From Desulfurispirillum indicum S5 (lineage in GTDB: Bacteria > Chrysiogenota > Chrysiogenetes > Chrysiogenales > Chrysiogenaceae): a stretch of 64,000 nt of DNA. The number at the start of each line of letters is the position of its first letter. Positions within the stretch are counted from its first letter, which is position 1. Location of the stretch: contig NC_014836.1 of the NCBI RefSeq assembly GCF_000177635.2, positions 725,501 to 789,500 of the forward strand, read 5' to 3'. This document shows, piece after piece, positions 1 to 10,221 of the stretch. Position numbers and translations under genes: made by a program. The notes beneath the pieces are model-generated. The model saw only the letters and a program-made list of their open reading frames with translations, did no database searches and was not told where the DNA came from.

Positions 1-62
1 TGTGTTTTATGTCAATGCTTTATTTGAAATTCAAATGTATTTATGATGCGATTTGTGAGGTG

Positions 63-290
63 ATATCTCTCGCCCGTTCGCTGCGCTCACCGGGGACGCC
101 GGGAGCGCCAAGGAAATACAAGGGAATTGATTTGGCCAGCCATCGTCTCTGCGTTCTCTGCGGCTTGGCGAGAGGAAATTATCTTTTATGCATTCAAAAA
201 CCCTGAATGATTCGAGGCAGACAAACTCTGGGAAACTTGCCACAGAGGCCACTGAGAGCAGCTGTCTTTCTTCGTGAATTTCGTGCGAGG
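63..290 (+). repeat. Left arm of a diverged ~230-bp inverted repeat flanking the nif locus
   Basis: The stretch reads in the opposite orientation at 6331-6564. Both arms share blocks such as CTCGCCCGTTCGCTGCGCTC, GCGCCAAGGAAATACAA, GAATGATTC and GAGAGCAGCTGTCTT, with scattered mismatches and small indels between them. Phrases like 'tctctgcgttctctgcggc' and 'acttcgtgg' are of a kind seen in low-complexity intergenic repeats of environmental bacteria. Short open frames in it are not convincing genes. The rest of 1-345 holds further repeat-like sequence (a CCCTCC/GGAGGG foldback near 300 and 'atctgcg' iterations at 350-380) and no gene I can support. Confidence 0.8.
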
Positions 291-345
291 GAAATTTCCC
301 TCCAGCGGAGGGGAACTGGGTGTTCGGCTGAGTTGCAGCCTTTTT

Positions 346-651
346 TCAAAATCTGCGTCCATCTGCGAAAATCTGCGGAGAGAAAGTTTCCGCGCTATTC
401 CCCTGCCACTCTTCCTTTGCGCGTGCCTGGTCCTGCCGTGGCCGTAGATTCAGATAGAGATCCAGTGCTGCCAGCAGGGAGTAGAGGGTTTCAATGCGCA
501 TGCCGCGAGTATTGTTCTCTGCATGGGAGACTGTGGACTGCTTGACGCCTGCCAGTTTGGCAAGCTCCTCCTGGGTGAGTCCTTTGGCTTTGCGCAGGGC
601 CTGAAGCGTTTTGCCCAGGTATTCGGGCGTTGGGGCGAAGAACTGTGTCAT
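346..651 (-). CDS. hipB: HipB-like XRE-family antitoxin/repressor
   Basis: This 101-residue protein has a helix-turn-helix at about residues 20-55 (LAKLAGVKQSTVSHAENN) and a HipB-like tail with alternating leucines (LLAALDLYLNLRPR). HipB is the antitoxin and autorepressor of the HipAB toxin-antitoxin pair. The start is set by GGAGGT seven bases upstream of ATG. Two perfect TATCC-N8-GGATA operators lie just upstream, which strongly supports the HipB assignment. It diverges from nifH. No hipA follows inside the window. The last ~15 codons run into repeat-like sequence ('atctgcg' iterations), so the native C-terminus may be replaced and hipA lost or displaced to the left. An unrelated XRE regulator is the alternative, but the operators argue against it. 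Confidence 0.8.
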   Translation of the reverse strand: MTQFFAPTPEYLGKTLQALRKAKGLTQEELAKLAGVKQSTVSHAENNTRGMRIETLYSLLAALDLYLNLRPRQDQARAKEEWQGNSAETFSPQIFADGRRF

Positions 652-661
652 AGATACCTCC

Positions 662-679
662 TATCCTCCGCAAGGGATA
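662..679. promoter_or_regulatory. HipB operator 1 (TATCC-N8-GGATA)
   Basis: An exact match to the known HipB operator consensus, TATCC-TCCGCAAG-GGATA. It begins 11 bases upstream of the hipB start codon and overlaps its ribosome-binding region. The centre is 27 bp from that of operator 2, which suits cooperative binding of two HipB dimers (inference). Confidence 0.85.
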
Positions 680-688
680 AAGCAAGTT

Positions 689-706
689 TATCCCCTTCAG
701 GGGATA
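689..706. promoter_or_regulatory. HipB operator 2 (TATCC-N8-GGATA)
   Basis: Second exact TATCC-CCTTCAGG-GGATA site, itself nearly a full palindrome. Together with operator 1 it forms the autoregulatory region of the hipB-like gene, about 115 bp upstream of the nifH sigma-54 promoter. Confidence 0.85.
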
Positions 707-737
707 CGCGTCAACAATGAACAACACGCAGCACACA

Positions 738-761
738 ACCTGACAATCTGTTGTGTCAGGT
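738..761. promoter_or_regulatory. Perfect inverted repeat ACCTGACA-N8-TGTCAGGT
   Basis: A perfect 8-bp inverted repeat with an 8-bp spacer, overlapping the NifA-type site at 754-769. A second perfect palindrome, TGACATGTCA, follows at 765-774. There is no T-tract, so it does not look like a terminator. It may bind an unidentified dimeric regulator in the hipB-nifH intergenic region. Confidence 0.5.
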
Positions 762-769
762 TTGTGACA
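754..769 (+). promoter_or_regulatory. NifA upstream activator site (TGT-N10-ACA)
   Basis: TGT-CAGGTTTGTG-ACA matches the NifA enhancer consensus. It sits about 80-95 bp upstream of the start expected from the sigma-54 promoter at 822-837, within the normal range for NifA-activated nif promoters. Confidence 0.7.
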
Positions 770-821
770 TGTCAGCTTTGCGCTTTTGCGTTATCTATTT
801 TTGCATAAGAGTTTGCAGTGT

Positions 822-837
822 TGGCATCGCCTTTGCT
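822..837 (+). promoter_or_regulatory. Sigma-54 promoter of nifHDK
   Basis: TGGCAT-N5-TTGCT, with GG and GC exactly ten bases apart, is a near-perfect -24/-12 RpoN promoter. Transcription would start near 848, about 60 bases before the nifH ATG. Confidence 0.88.
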
Positions 838-841
838 TTAG

Positions 842-1786
<945 letters not shown>

Positions 1787-1796
1787 GGAGGACGAA

Positions 1797-3242
1797 ATGT
1801 CAGTTGTAGATAAAGAACAATCCCAGGCGCTGATCGAGGAGATTCTGCAGGAATATCCGGAAAAGGCCCTGAAAAGTCGCAAGAAGCATATGACGGTGGT
1901 GGAGCCGGGCGCAGATGAAAAGTGCGGCGTCAGCTCCAACCGTAAGAGTATTCCCGGTGTCATGACCATTCGCGGCTGCGCCTACGCTGGCTCCAAGGGC
2001 GTGGTGTGGGGGCCGGTGAAGGACATGCTGACCATCAGTCACGGCCCGGTGGGTTGTGGCCAGTACTCCTGGGCCACCCGCCGCAACTACTATACCGGCA
2101 TCACGGGCGTTGACTCCTTCGGTGCCATGCAGATCACCTCGGATTTCCAGGAGCGCGATATCGTCTTCGGCGGCGACAAGAAGCTGGAGAAGCTCGTGGA
2201 TGAGCTGGAAGAGATGTTCCCCCTCAGCCGTGGCATCAGCATTCAGTCCGAGTGCCCCATTGGCCTGATCGGTGATGACATTGAGGCGGTCTCCCGCAAA
2301 AAGGCTGAGGAAATCGGCAAGCCCGTTGTTCCCGTGCGCTGCGAAGGTTTCCGTGGCGTGAGTCAGTCCCTTGGCCACCACATTGCCAACGATGCTCTGC
2401 GCGACTGGATCTACGAAAAAGATGTTCCCGCCAGTGTGCAGGAGGCCGGTCCCTACGATGTGGCCCTGATGGCGGATTACAACATCGGTGGTGATGCCTG
2501 GAGCTCTCGCCGCATTCTGGAGGAGATGGGCCTGAACGTGATCTCCCAGAGCACCGGCGACAGCACGGTGGCGGAACTGGCCAACACGGCCAAGGCCAAG
2601 CTGGTGCTGCTGCACTGCTACCGCTCCATGAACTACATCGCCCGTTATCTGGAAGAGAAGCACAGTGTGCCCTGGACCGAGTTCAACTTCTTCGGTCCCA
2701 CCCAGATTTTCAAGAGCATGCGCAAGATCGCGTCCTACTTTGACGAGAGCATCCAGAAGCGCACCGAAGAGCTGATCGAAAACAAGTACAAGCCCCTGCT
2801 GCAGAGCGTGGTGGACAAGTACAAGTCCCGCCTGGAAGGCAAAAAAGTGATGCTCTATGTGGGTGGCCTGCGCCCCCGCCACACCATCCCCTGCTTCAAG
2901 GATCTGGGAGTGGAAGTGATGCTGACTGGCTATGAATTCGGCCATGGCGACGACTACCAGCGCACCATGGAGTATCTGGATGACACGACCATCGTGGTGG
3001 ACGACATGAGTGAGTTCGAGATGGAAAAATTCCTCTCCAAACTCAAGCCCGACCTCTTCGGCTCCGGGGTCAAGGAAAAATACCAGTGCCAGAAGGCCGG
3101 AGTTCCCTTCCGCCAGATGCACTCCTGGGATTATTCCGGCCCCTACCATGGCATCGAAGGCTTTGCCATCTTCGCCCGCGACATGGACATGGCCATCAAT
3201 GGGCAGGTGTGGAAGCATATCAAGGCACCCTGGAAGAGCTGA
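1797..3242 (+). CDS. nifD: Nitrogenase MoFe protein alpha subunit
   Basis: The 481-residue product carries all alpha-subunit ligands at positions nearly identical to the Azotobacter protein: P-cluster cysteines Cys61, Cys87 and Cys153, and the FeMo-cofactor ligands Cys274 (LLHCYRS) and His442 (QMHSWDYSG). This marks it as the molybdenum type, not VnfD or AnfD. ATG at 1797 follows GAGGAGGACGAA directly; an upstream in-frame start at 1746 would overlap nifH and lacks a ribosome site. It would pair with NifK to make the alpha2beta2 enzyme, but nifK downstream is interrupted. nifD itself looks fully functional. Confidence 0.98.
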   Translation: MSVVDKEQSQALIEEILQEYPEKALKSRKKHMTVVEPGADEKCGVSSNRKSIPGVMTIRGCAYAGSKGVVWGPVKDMLTISHGPVGCGQYSWATRRNYYTGITGVDSFGAMQITSDFQERDIVFGGDKKLEKLVDELEEMFPLSRGISIQSECPIGLIGDDIEAVSRKKAEEIGKPVVPVRCEGFRGVSQSLGHHIANDALRDWIYEKDVPASVQEAGPYDVALMADYNIGGDAWSSRRILEEMGLNVISQSTGDSTVAELANTAKAKLVLLHCYRSMNYIARYLEEKHSVPWTEFNFFGPTQIFKSMRKIASYFDESIQKRTEELIENKYKPLLQSVVDKYKSRLEGKKVMLYVGGLRPRHTIPCFKDLGVEVMLTGYEFGHGDDYQRTMEYLDDTTIVVDDMSEFEMEKFLSKLKPDLFGSGVKEKYQCQKAGVPFRQMHSWDYSGPYHGIEGFAIFARDMDMAINGQVWKHIKAPWKS

Positions 3243-4555
3243 TTCTGCCAGATGAGTGCCGCAGTTTCACCATGACAACGAACCCCCTGAAAGGATAACA
3301 CCATGAGCCCCCAGAAATCCGCCTGCATGGACCATGTGGACCTGTTCCAGAGCGAGCAGTACCAGGACATGTTCGCCCGCAAGAAGGCCTATGAAAACGC
3401 TCATTCGCCTGAAGAAGTGAACCGGGTACTGGAATACACCAAGACCAAGGAATACCAGGAAAAGAACTTCGCTCGCGAAGCCCTCGCCATCAACCCCCTC
3501 AAGGCCTGCCAGCCGCTGGGTGCGCTCTACGCCGGGATCGGCTTTGCCAATACCCTGCCCTATGTGCACGGTTCCCAGGGCTGTGCCGCCTACTTCCGCT
3601 CCCACTTCTCCCGTCACTTCAAGGAGCCCTTTCCAGCGGTATCCGACTCCATGACGGAAGACGCGGCGGTATTTGGCGGTCACAACAACATGTACCAGGG
3701 CCTGAAAAACGCCTATGCCCTCTACAAGCCGGAGATGGTCGCCCTGTGCACCACCTGCATGGCCGAAGTCATTGGTGACGACCTCAGCTCCTTCACCAAA
3801 AACGCCAAGGATCAGGGCGACATTCCCCAGGAGCTGCCCGTACCTGCTGCCCATACGCCATCCTTTGTGGGTTCCCACATCACTGGCTACGACGCCATGA
3901 TGCTGGCCATTCTCTCCTCCATGGGTGAGAAGCGTGAGACCAAGAGCGAAGCCATCAACGTGATCCTGGGCTTTGACACCTACCTGGGCAATTACAGCGA
4001 AATCAAGCGCATCTTCAAGCTCTTCGGAGCCGAGTGCGTGATCCTCAGCGATCCCACCGAAGTGCTGGATTCTCCCACCGATGGCGAGTACCACATGTAC
4101 CGCGGCGGCACCAGCATAGAGGACCTGAAAAACGCTCCCAATGCCCGTGGTACGCTTATTCTGCAGAAGTACGCCCTGCCAAAAACCACCCAGCTCATCA
4201 AGGGTGAGTGGGAGCAGGAAGTGCGGGTGGTTAGCCCCATCGGCATCAAGGGCTCCGACGAACTGATCATGGCCATTGCCGAACTGACCGGCAAGGAAAT
4301 ACCCGAAGAGCTGAGCCTGGAGCGCGGGCGCTTCATCGACGCCATTGCCGACTCCTACTACTGGATCTTTGGCAAAACCTTCGCCATCAATGCCGACCCC
4401 GACCTGGCCTATGGCCTGACCCGCTTCGTGCTGGAGCTGGGCGGCGAAGCCAAGCACGTGCTCGTCACCAACTCGGTCAAGAAGTGGGAGAAGGACTAAA
4501 GTGGGCCCAGTTGTCCAGACATATTTCGAGGAAGTTTAAGTTTTCTTATTGCAGC

Positions 4556-5437
4556 CTATGCCGCAAGCTTTTCCTCCTTTATTCTAAATACTGACATGTA
4601 CATTTTGTCTGGTGTTCTGTAGTCAAGAGACTGATGAAACCTTCTGCTATTGTAGAAGGTGAAGTATCGCTTTACTCCTTCCTTGAGTTCGGTCATGTTC
4701 TCATAGCATTTGATATAGATGTTTTCGTATTTCACACTGCGCCAAAGGCGCTCTACGTAGACATTGTCAAGGGCTCTGCCTTTGCCGTCCATGCTGATTC
4801 TGATGCCGTGACTCTTGAGTCTTTGCGTAAATGCCTCTGAGCTATATTGGCTTCCCTGGTCGGTGTTGAATATCCCAGGGACTCCATAGCGTCTGATGGC
4901 TTCATCCAGTGCTTCGAGGCAAAAGCAGGTATCCATGGTGTTGGAGATGCGCCAGCTCAGTACTTTGCGGCTGAACAGATCTATGATAGCTGTCAGGTAC
5001 ACCGTCTTGGCGCCAAGCTTCAAGTACGTGATATCAGTGGCCCAAACCTGGTTGGGAAGCCAGATATTCAATCCTCGCAGCAAGTACGGATACTTCTTGT
5101 GCTGCTTGTTGGCCCGTGAAAGATTGGGTTTGGGGTAAATCGCACGCAGCCCATGCTTGTGCATAATGCGCCGCACCTGTTTGGAACTCACGGCCATATC
5201 ATGTTCCTCATTGAGCTGTATGGCTATCTTGCGATAACCGAAGGTGGGAATGTCTTGCAGCACCCTGAGAACAACCTTCAGTATTTCAAGATCAGATTCC
5301 TCCAGCGCCGACGAACGTGACTGGTAATAGTAGGTCGAGTGGCTGATGCCAAGCAACTTGCACTGCATCCGTATGCTCAGGTTTTTATGGCCTGGCTCTA
5401 TGGCATTTTTGGCTCGTGACCGTAGAGTTGCACATAC
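4556..5437 (-). CDS. IS3-family transposase OrfB (DDE integrase domain)
   Basis: This is the catalytic half of the IS transposase. The rve-type DDE core shows Asp in VWATDITYL, Asp in FNTDQGSQY and Glu in [13 protein letters not shown]. An N-terminal HTH_21-like segment has [11 protein letters not shown]. The first ATG in frame is at 5368, but the frame stays open back to the A-run at 5438-5446 and the upstream codons encode the conserved lead-in ([19 protein letters not shown]). It is therefore most likely made as an OrfAB fusion by -1 frameshifting. The reading frame appears intact, so the element could be active. Confidence 0.9.
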   Translation of the reverse strand, partial: VCATLRSRAKNAIEPGHKNLSIRMQCKLLGISHSTYYYQSRSSALEESDLEILKVVLRVLQDIPTFGYRKIAIQLNEEHDMAVSSKQVRRIMHKHGLRAIYPKPNLSRANKQHKKYPYLLRGLNIWLPNQVWATDITYLKLGAKTVYLTAIIDLFSRKVLSWRISNTMDTCFCLEALDEAIRRYGVPGIFNTDQGSQYSSEAFTQRLKSHGIRISMDGKGRALDNVYVERLWRSVKYENIYIKCYENMTELKEGVKRYFTFYNSRRFHQSLDYRTPDKMYMSVFRIKEEKLAA

Positions 5438-5715
5438 TTTTTTTTTAGGAAGTCCTTCTCAACCTGAAGCATGCCAATTTGCTTGTAAAGGGCGTCAACA
5501 TTGCGATCCTCTTTGTCCTTGCCCTTCTTCTTGTTGGGACGATCGAATATATCAGGCATGGCTTCCAGAGCACGCTTCTTCCACTCCTTGATCTGCTGGG
5601 GATGAACCTCATACTCCTGAGCCAGCTCCTGAACAGTCTTTTCTTCACGCAGCGCCTCAAGGGCTACCTTGGCTTTGAACTCATTGGTAAATGTCTTACG
5701 TTGCACTATAGTCAC
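5398..5715 (-). CDS. IS3-family transposase OrfA (helix-turn-helix)
   Basis: This 105-residue DNA-binding half has HTH_Tnp_1 character: [20 protein letters not shown] and [16 protein letters not shown], followed by a leucine-rich coiled coil ([17 protein letters not shown]). The start is a GTG at 5715; another GTG at 5706 has a better distance from GGAG at 5718-5721 and may be the true one. It overlaps orfB through the slippery run. Expressed alone it would give the regulatory OrfA protein; frameshifted it gives the OrfAB transposase. Confidence 0.88.
   Translation of the reverse strand: MTIVQRKTFTNEFKAKVALEALREEKTVQELAQEYEVHPQQIKEWKKRALEAMPDIFDRPNKKKGKDKEDRNVDALYKQIGMLQVEKDFLKKKYVQLYGHEPKMP
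5437..5447 (-). other. Programmed -1 frameshift site (A9-G) in the IS transposase
   Basis: On the coding strand, nine A residues followed by G (T run 5438-5446 on the plus strand) sit where orfA reads KKK and orfB is open in the -1 frame. A long A-run followed by G is the classic slippery site of IS3-family elements. Confidence 0.75.
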
Positions 5716-6159
5716 TCTCCAGGTGATGTTTGGATCAGGTCAATCTACGCCACTTCCGATGACTTTGCCAAACTTAAACCCCTGTCCGATTTACTGGGCC
5801 CATTATAGACAGCGAAGCCCTCTTCAAAGAGTTCCCCCAGGGCGAAGCCTGTACCATCTACCCGAAAAAGGACATGTGGCACCTGCGCTCCCTGATGTTC
5901 ACCGAGCCCGTGGATTACCTCATTGGCAGCTCCTACGGCAAGTTCTTGTGGCGCGACACCAAAACCCCATTAATACGAGTTGGTTTCCCCCTGTTTGACC
6001 GGCACCACCTCCACCGATACAGTATTCTTGGTTATCAGGGGGGAATCAACCTTCTCACCTGGATCGTCAACACCATCCTGGACGAAACGGACCGGGCCAC
6101 CATCGATACCCCCAGTTTCGACCTGGTACGCTGACCCCGACCCCTGCTTTCCAACGCAC

Positions 6160-6189
6160 AAAGCCCGCACCCCCAAAGGCGCGGGCTTT
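6160..6189 (+). terminator. Hairpin after nifK
   Basis: AAAGCCCGC at 6160-6168 pairs perfectly with GCGGGCTTT at 6181-6189 around a 12-base loop, 26 bases after the nifK stop. The U-rich 3' side is short, so partial read-through into nifT is possible. Confidence 0.65.
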
Positions 6190-6330
6190 GTTGCAATGAG
6201 AGCCGAAGCTCAATTCCCCTCCACTGGAGGGGTGGCGCGAAGCGACGGGGTGGTGGGTTTATAAACAGGCGGCAGAAGAGTCTTTCGCCACAGACAAAGG
6301 CAGGACAGGAACACCAGACGAAAGGCAGAG

Positions 6331-6564
6331 CCTCACACGAAGCCACGAAGTACACGAAGGAAGACAGCTGCTCTCTGTGGTCTCTGTGGCAAGTTTCTGG
6401 AGTTTGACTGCCTTGAATCATTCAGGTATTTGAATGCATGAAAGGCAATTTCCTCTCGCCCAGCCGCAAAGGACGCAGAGAAGATGGGTAGCTAAATCAA
6501 TTCTTTTGTATTTCCTTGGCGCTCTTAGCGTCTTAAGTGAGCGCAGCGAACGGGCGAGAGATAT
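6331..6564 (-). repeat. Right arm of the inverted repeat flanking the nif locus
   Basis: Reverse-complement counterpart of 63-290, between nifK and nifT. A CCCCTCCA-C-TGGAGGGG foldback at 6216-6232, followed by 'tggcgcgaagcgacggggtgg', lies just left of it and recalls the foldback near position 300 at the other arm. No gene is supported in 6190-6685; the minus-strand frame at 6418-6717 is translated repeat. Confidence 0.8.
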
Positions 6565-6685
6565 TGTCTTTTCTCTGACTGCCTTTTTCGTCGGCTGTTT
6601 CGTCAAGCGAAGCGGGTGGCAGGAATTCTTCGGCTGCCGAAAGCAATTTCCAACACACGTAAAGTAACCGGTAAAGGAATGTGAC

Positions 6686-6886
6686 ATGAAAATTATCCTC
6701 AGCAAATCCAACGACACCTACTCCGTCTACGTTCCCAAAAAGGATCTGGAAGAAAGCGTGGTGGATATCGCCCCCGAAGGTGGTTTCGGTGGAACTTTCA
6801 CCCTGGCTAACGGCTGGCAGCTCTATATCGAGCCCATGGACGAAGAGCCACGGCTGCCCAAGACGCTGGATGCAAAAAAACTGTAA
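6686..6886 (+). CDS. nifT: NifT/FixU family protein
   Basis: This 66-residue protein matches the NifT pattern: MKIILSK start, YVPKKDLEE at about residues 14-22, GG(F)GGTFTLANGWQLYIE and LPKTLDAKKL at the end. NifT is a small conserved protein usually encoded just after nifK. Its function is unknown and it is not essential where tested. Here a 550-bp insertion-like repeat region separates it from nifK, so it may no longer be in the nif transcript. The start ATG is preceded by AAAGGAATGTGAC. A good bidirectional terminator follows. Confidence 0.88.
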   Translation: MKIILSKSNDTYSVYVPKKDLEESVVDIAPEGGFGGTFTLANGWQLYIEPMDEEPRLPKTLDAKKL

Positions 6887-6894
6887 CTCACAGC

Positions 6895-6930
6895 AAAAAA
6901 GCCCCCGCAGAAGTTTTCTGCGGGGGCTTT
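6895..6930. terminator. Bidirectional terminator between nifT and ilvC
   Basis: GCCCCCGCAGAA (6901-6912) pairs with TTCTGCGGGGGC (6916-6927), with an A-run on the left and TTT on the right. It can serve nifT on the plus strand and ilvC on the minus strand. Confidence 0.9.
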
Positions 6931-6953
6931 GGCGTTTCAGCAGCCTGCAAGGA

Positions 6954-7979
<1,026 letters not shown>

Positions 7980-8049
7980 CTATTCCTCCGTTACTTAAAT
8001 GGTTCACCTGCGCGCCGGAAAAAGCCTGCTCCCAGCGGCCAATCAAAGA

Positions 8050-8078
8050 GTTATACGGATTCGGGGCTGAAAATACAA
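8050..8078 (-). promoter_or_regulatory. Sigma-70 promoter of ilvC
   Basis: On the minus strand TTGTAT, 17 bases, TATAAC, about 75 bases upstream of the ilvC ATG. I saw no leader peptide or T-box. Confidence 0.65.
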
Positions 8079-8127
8079 GGGGGAAAATCGTGTGCGGGGT
8101 TTCGGGCTGATGGTGTCCGTTCCATGT

Positions 8128-8156
8128 AAAAAACCCTGCAATGGGCTTGCAGGGTT
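8128..8156 (-). terminator. Terminator of the tRNA cluster
   Basis: A 9-bp perfect stem (AACCCTGCA / TGCAGGGTT) with a 7-base loop. On the minus strand it is followed by a run of six T, directly downstream of the tRNA-Leu gene. Confidence 0.88.
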
Positions 8157-8171
8157 GCTATGCGTTATATC

Positions 8172-8259
8172 TGGTGCCCAGGGCCGGAATCGAACCGGCA
8201 CGAACATAAAGTTCCCAAGATTTTAAGTCTTGTGCGTCTACCAGTTTCGCCACCCGGGC
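8172..8259 (-). tRNA. tRNA-Leu (anticodon TAA)
   Basis: 88 bases with encoded CCA. It has a 7-bp acceptor stem, D-loop, the anticodon loop ACTTAAAAT giving TAA, a variable arm of class II type, and the GGTTCGATTCC T-arm. It is last in a Gly-Cys-Leu cluster. Confidence 0.96.
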
Positions 8260-8300
8260 AGGTGCATGGAGTATTACGTGGGTGTGAAACGGAAAAAGAG

Positions 8301-8374
8301 TGGAGGCGGCACCCAGATTCGAACTGGGGGTAAAGGATTTGCAGTCCTCTGCCTTACCACTTGGCCATGCCGCC
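8301..8374 (-). tRNA. tRNA-Cys (anticodon GCA)
   Basis: 74 bases ending in TCCA, with acceptor GGCGGCA pairing TGCCGCC, discriminator U, anticodon loop CTGCAAA and T-arm AGTTCGAATCT. Confidence 0.96.
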
Positions 8375-8384
8375 AAAATAAAAA

Positions 8385-8460
<76 letters not shown>

Positions 8461-8473
8461 TCGAACGGATGGT

Positions 8474-8501
8474 GTTATACCAGAATTAAAACAGGTGTCA
8501 A
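8474..8501 (-). promoter_or_regulatory. Sigma-70 promoter of the tRNA cluster
   Basis: On the minus strand TTGACA, 16 bases, TATAAC, 14 bases before the tRNA-Gly gene. It has a perfect -35 and a strong -10, as expected for a stable-RNA promoter. Confidence 0.85.
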
Positions 8502-8539
8502 CACTATTTTTCCCGCGGTGCCAAATCCGGTGCAGGTTT

Positions 8540-10054
8540 TCAGCGATAACGGTCCATAAAGCGTTTCAGCGTCTTCAGGTCCGCCTGATACTGCATGCTG
8601 TCGGAGGCGCTCTCCAGGGAGTCAATGCGATAGTGGGCGCCGATGTTCTTGCGCCGGCGCAGGGCCCCATTCATGATGGCTGCGCCGAGCATTGCGTAGG
8701 GGGTGTCCATGGCGGCGATGGTTCGCATGCCCTCTTCCAGCAGTTCACGGGAGCGGATGATACCCGCTTTCTTCCACATGGTCTTCTGCAGGTCTGCGGG
8801 GATACTGCCGAAGGTGTCGCTGATGGGGCTGTGGTCTTCCTGGAAATCCCGGAGGGGGTTTTGGAGGCTGTAACTGTCTTCAAGGGCGCTGATGGCGGCG
8901 CGCTGGCCGAAGACGAGCCCTTCGAGGATGGAGTTGGAGGCCAGGCGGTTGGCGCCGTGAACGCCAGCGCAGGCAACTTCGCCTGCGGCGTAGAGGCCGG
9001 ATACGTGGGTGCGGGCGGTGATGTCGGTCAGTACCCCTCCCATGGCGTAGTGGGCGGCAGGGGAGACGGGGACGGGCTCGCGGGAGATGTCCACGCCATA
9101 CTGCAGGCAGGTTTCGTATATGGTGGGAAAGCGTTTCTGGACAAATTCCTCACCCAGGTGGCTCACCTGGAGGGAGATTTTCTGCCCGGTCTTTTCCATT
9201 TCGAAATGGATGGAGCGGCTTACCACATCGCGGGGTGCCAGCTCCAGCATGGGGTTGTAGCGTTCCATGAAGCGTTCTCCCGCGTGGTTGAGCAGGATGC
9301 CGCCTTCGCCACGCATGGATTCCGAGAGCAGGAAGGGTGGGCAGCCGTCGATATTGAGGGCGGTGGGGTGGAACTGCACGAACTCCATATCGGCCACATG
9401 GGCACCGGCCTGCAGGGCCAGGATGATGCCGTCGCCCGCTGCCACGTCAGGATTGGTGGTCAGTCCGTAAATTCTGCCCAGTCCACCTGTGGCCAGGATG
9501 ACGCCCTTGGCCGTGGCCTGATAGCCTTTGCCATCCTTGATGAATCGCACCCCGTAGACGTGATTGTCGTGGTGCAGCAACTCCATGGCACGGGCGTTTT
9601 CCCAGAGGGTTATTTCATCCATGGCGGCCGCGCGGGCGGTCATGGCGCGCTGGATTTCATGGCCGGTGGCGTCACCGTTGGCATGGATGATGCGGTTCAG
9701 GCTGTGGGCCGCCTCGCGGGTCAGCAGCAGGCCCCCGGTGGCTTCGTCGCGATCAAAACAGGCGCCCCAGTCGATGAGTTTCTGGATGAGGCCAGGTCCG
9801 GAGCGTACCAGGTACTCAACGGCTGAGCGGTTGTTGAGGTGGGCTCCTGCGTTGAGGGTGTCCTCCAGGTGAAGTTTGAAACTGTCGCTGGGGTCCAGCA
9901 CTACGGCGACGCCACCCTGGGCGTAGTTGGTATTTGTCTCTTTGTGGAATGATTTATTGAGAACCAGTACCCGGCAGCCTTCCTCGGCCAGGGTCAGGGC
10001 CGCAGTCAGGCCGGCGCCACCGCCGCCAAGGACGATAAAATCGAAAGGTTCCAT
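8540..10054 (-). CDS. nadB: L-aspartate oxidase
   Basis: NadB oxidises L-aspartate to iminoaspartate, the first step of de novo NAD synthesis, using FAD with oxygen or fumarate as acceptor. The 504-residue protein has the FAD dinucleotide motif GGGGAGLTAALTLAEEG near the start, the flavin/substrate segment TNTNYAQGGVA, the HxxxD-like region, the catalytic-site HPTALN and SESMRGEGG motifs, and the C-terminal second FAD patch GLYAAGEVACAGVHGANRLASNSLEG-type sequence. Arg and His active-site residues of the succinate dehydrogenase flavoprotein superfamily are present. nadA and nadC are not adjacent. Confidence 0.96.
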   Translation of the reverse strand: MEPFDFIVLGGGGAGLTAALTLAEEGCRVLVLNKSFHKETNTNYAQGGVAVVLDPSDSFKLHLEDTLNAGAHLNNRSAVEYLVRSGPGLIQKLIDWGACFDRDEATGGLLLTREAAHSLNRIIHANGDATGHEIQRAMTARAAAMDEITLWENARAMELLHHDNHVYGVRFIKDGKGYQATAKGVILATGGLGRIYGLTTNPDVAAGDGIILALQAGAHVADMEFVQFHPTALNIDGCPPFLLSESMRGEGGILLNHAGERFMERYNPMLELAPRDVVSRSIHFEMEKTGQKISLQVSHLGEEFVQKRFPTIYETCLQYGVDISREPVPVSPAAHYAMGGVLTDITARTHVSGLYAAGEVACAGVHGANRLASNSILEGLVFGQRAAISALEDSYSLQNPLRDFQEDHSPISDTFGSIPADLQKTMWKKAGIIRSRELLEEGMRTIAAMDTPYAMLGAAIMNGALRRRKNIGAHYRIDSLESASDSMQYQADLKTLKRFMDRYR

Positions 10055-10104
10055 GGTGTTGTGCCTCTTTCCCCGCAGGAAATGGGTAGAATTGAAAACG
10101 GGGC

Positions 10105-10133
10105 ATTATAGGGCAAGTTGTGCTACGCCTCAA
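10105..10133 (-). promoter_or_regulatory. Sigma-70 promoter of nadB
   Basis: On the minus strand TTGAGG, 17 bases, and a perfect TATAAT, about 50 bases upstream of the nadB ATG. Confidence 0.75.
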
Positions 10134-10221
10134 GCACAAGCGCAGTTTTTGATGCTGCGCCCAGGGGAAATGGATGCGCAGGCGCGGGGCAGCGTCACCA
10201 GGGGTGCGTTTGCGCAGCTGG

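Larger units (their letters stand above)
4497..5807 (-). mobile_element. IS3-family insertion sequence inside nifK
   Basis: The element is 1311 bp. Its ends are imperfect inverted repeats: 4497-4521 and 5783-5807 share a TGGGCCCAGT core and match at about 18 of 25 positions. It is flanked by GAC direct repeats at 4494-4496 and 5808-5810. The 3-bp duplication and two overlapping reading frames (orfA, orfB) are typical of IS3-family elements. The transposase genes run antisense to nifK. I did not assign a named IS or subgroup. Confidence 0.92.
3303..6134 (+). pseudogene. nifK: nifK (MoFe protein beta subunit) split by an IS3-family element
   Basis: The 5' fragment (3303-4496) encodes 398 residues with P-cluster cysteines Cys69, Cys94 and Cys152. 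It ends at KKWEKD and meets a TAA from the insertion sequence. The 3' fragment (5808-6134) continues in frame with SEALFKEFP and runs to IRVGFPLFDRHHLHRY and the normal C-terminus. Removing the element and one copy of the GAC duplication gives a seamless 505-residue NifK, a normal length. As it stands, the first fragment lacks the last 107 residues, which include conserved alpha-beta interface and core regions, so active nitrogenase is unlikely unless the element excises. No other decay (frameshift or stop) is seen in either half, suggesting a recent insertion. Confidence 0.95.

Noticed and set aside
31-252. Possible hipA remnant downstream of hipB
   Set aside because: The translated sequence matches the inverted repeat also found at 6331-6564, not a kinase fold.
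1800-3218. 472-residue minus-strand open frame
   Set aside because: It is the complement of nifD in a GC-rich gene and has no recognisable sequence or ribosome site. The same applies to the long antisense frames over nifH, nifK, alr, mlaD and ychF.
4497-5807. DNA element programmed to excise from nifK, as in heterocyst differentiation
   Set aside because: The element encodes a DDE transposase with terminal inverted repeats and a target duplication, not a site-specific recombinase with flanking direct repeats.
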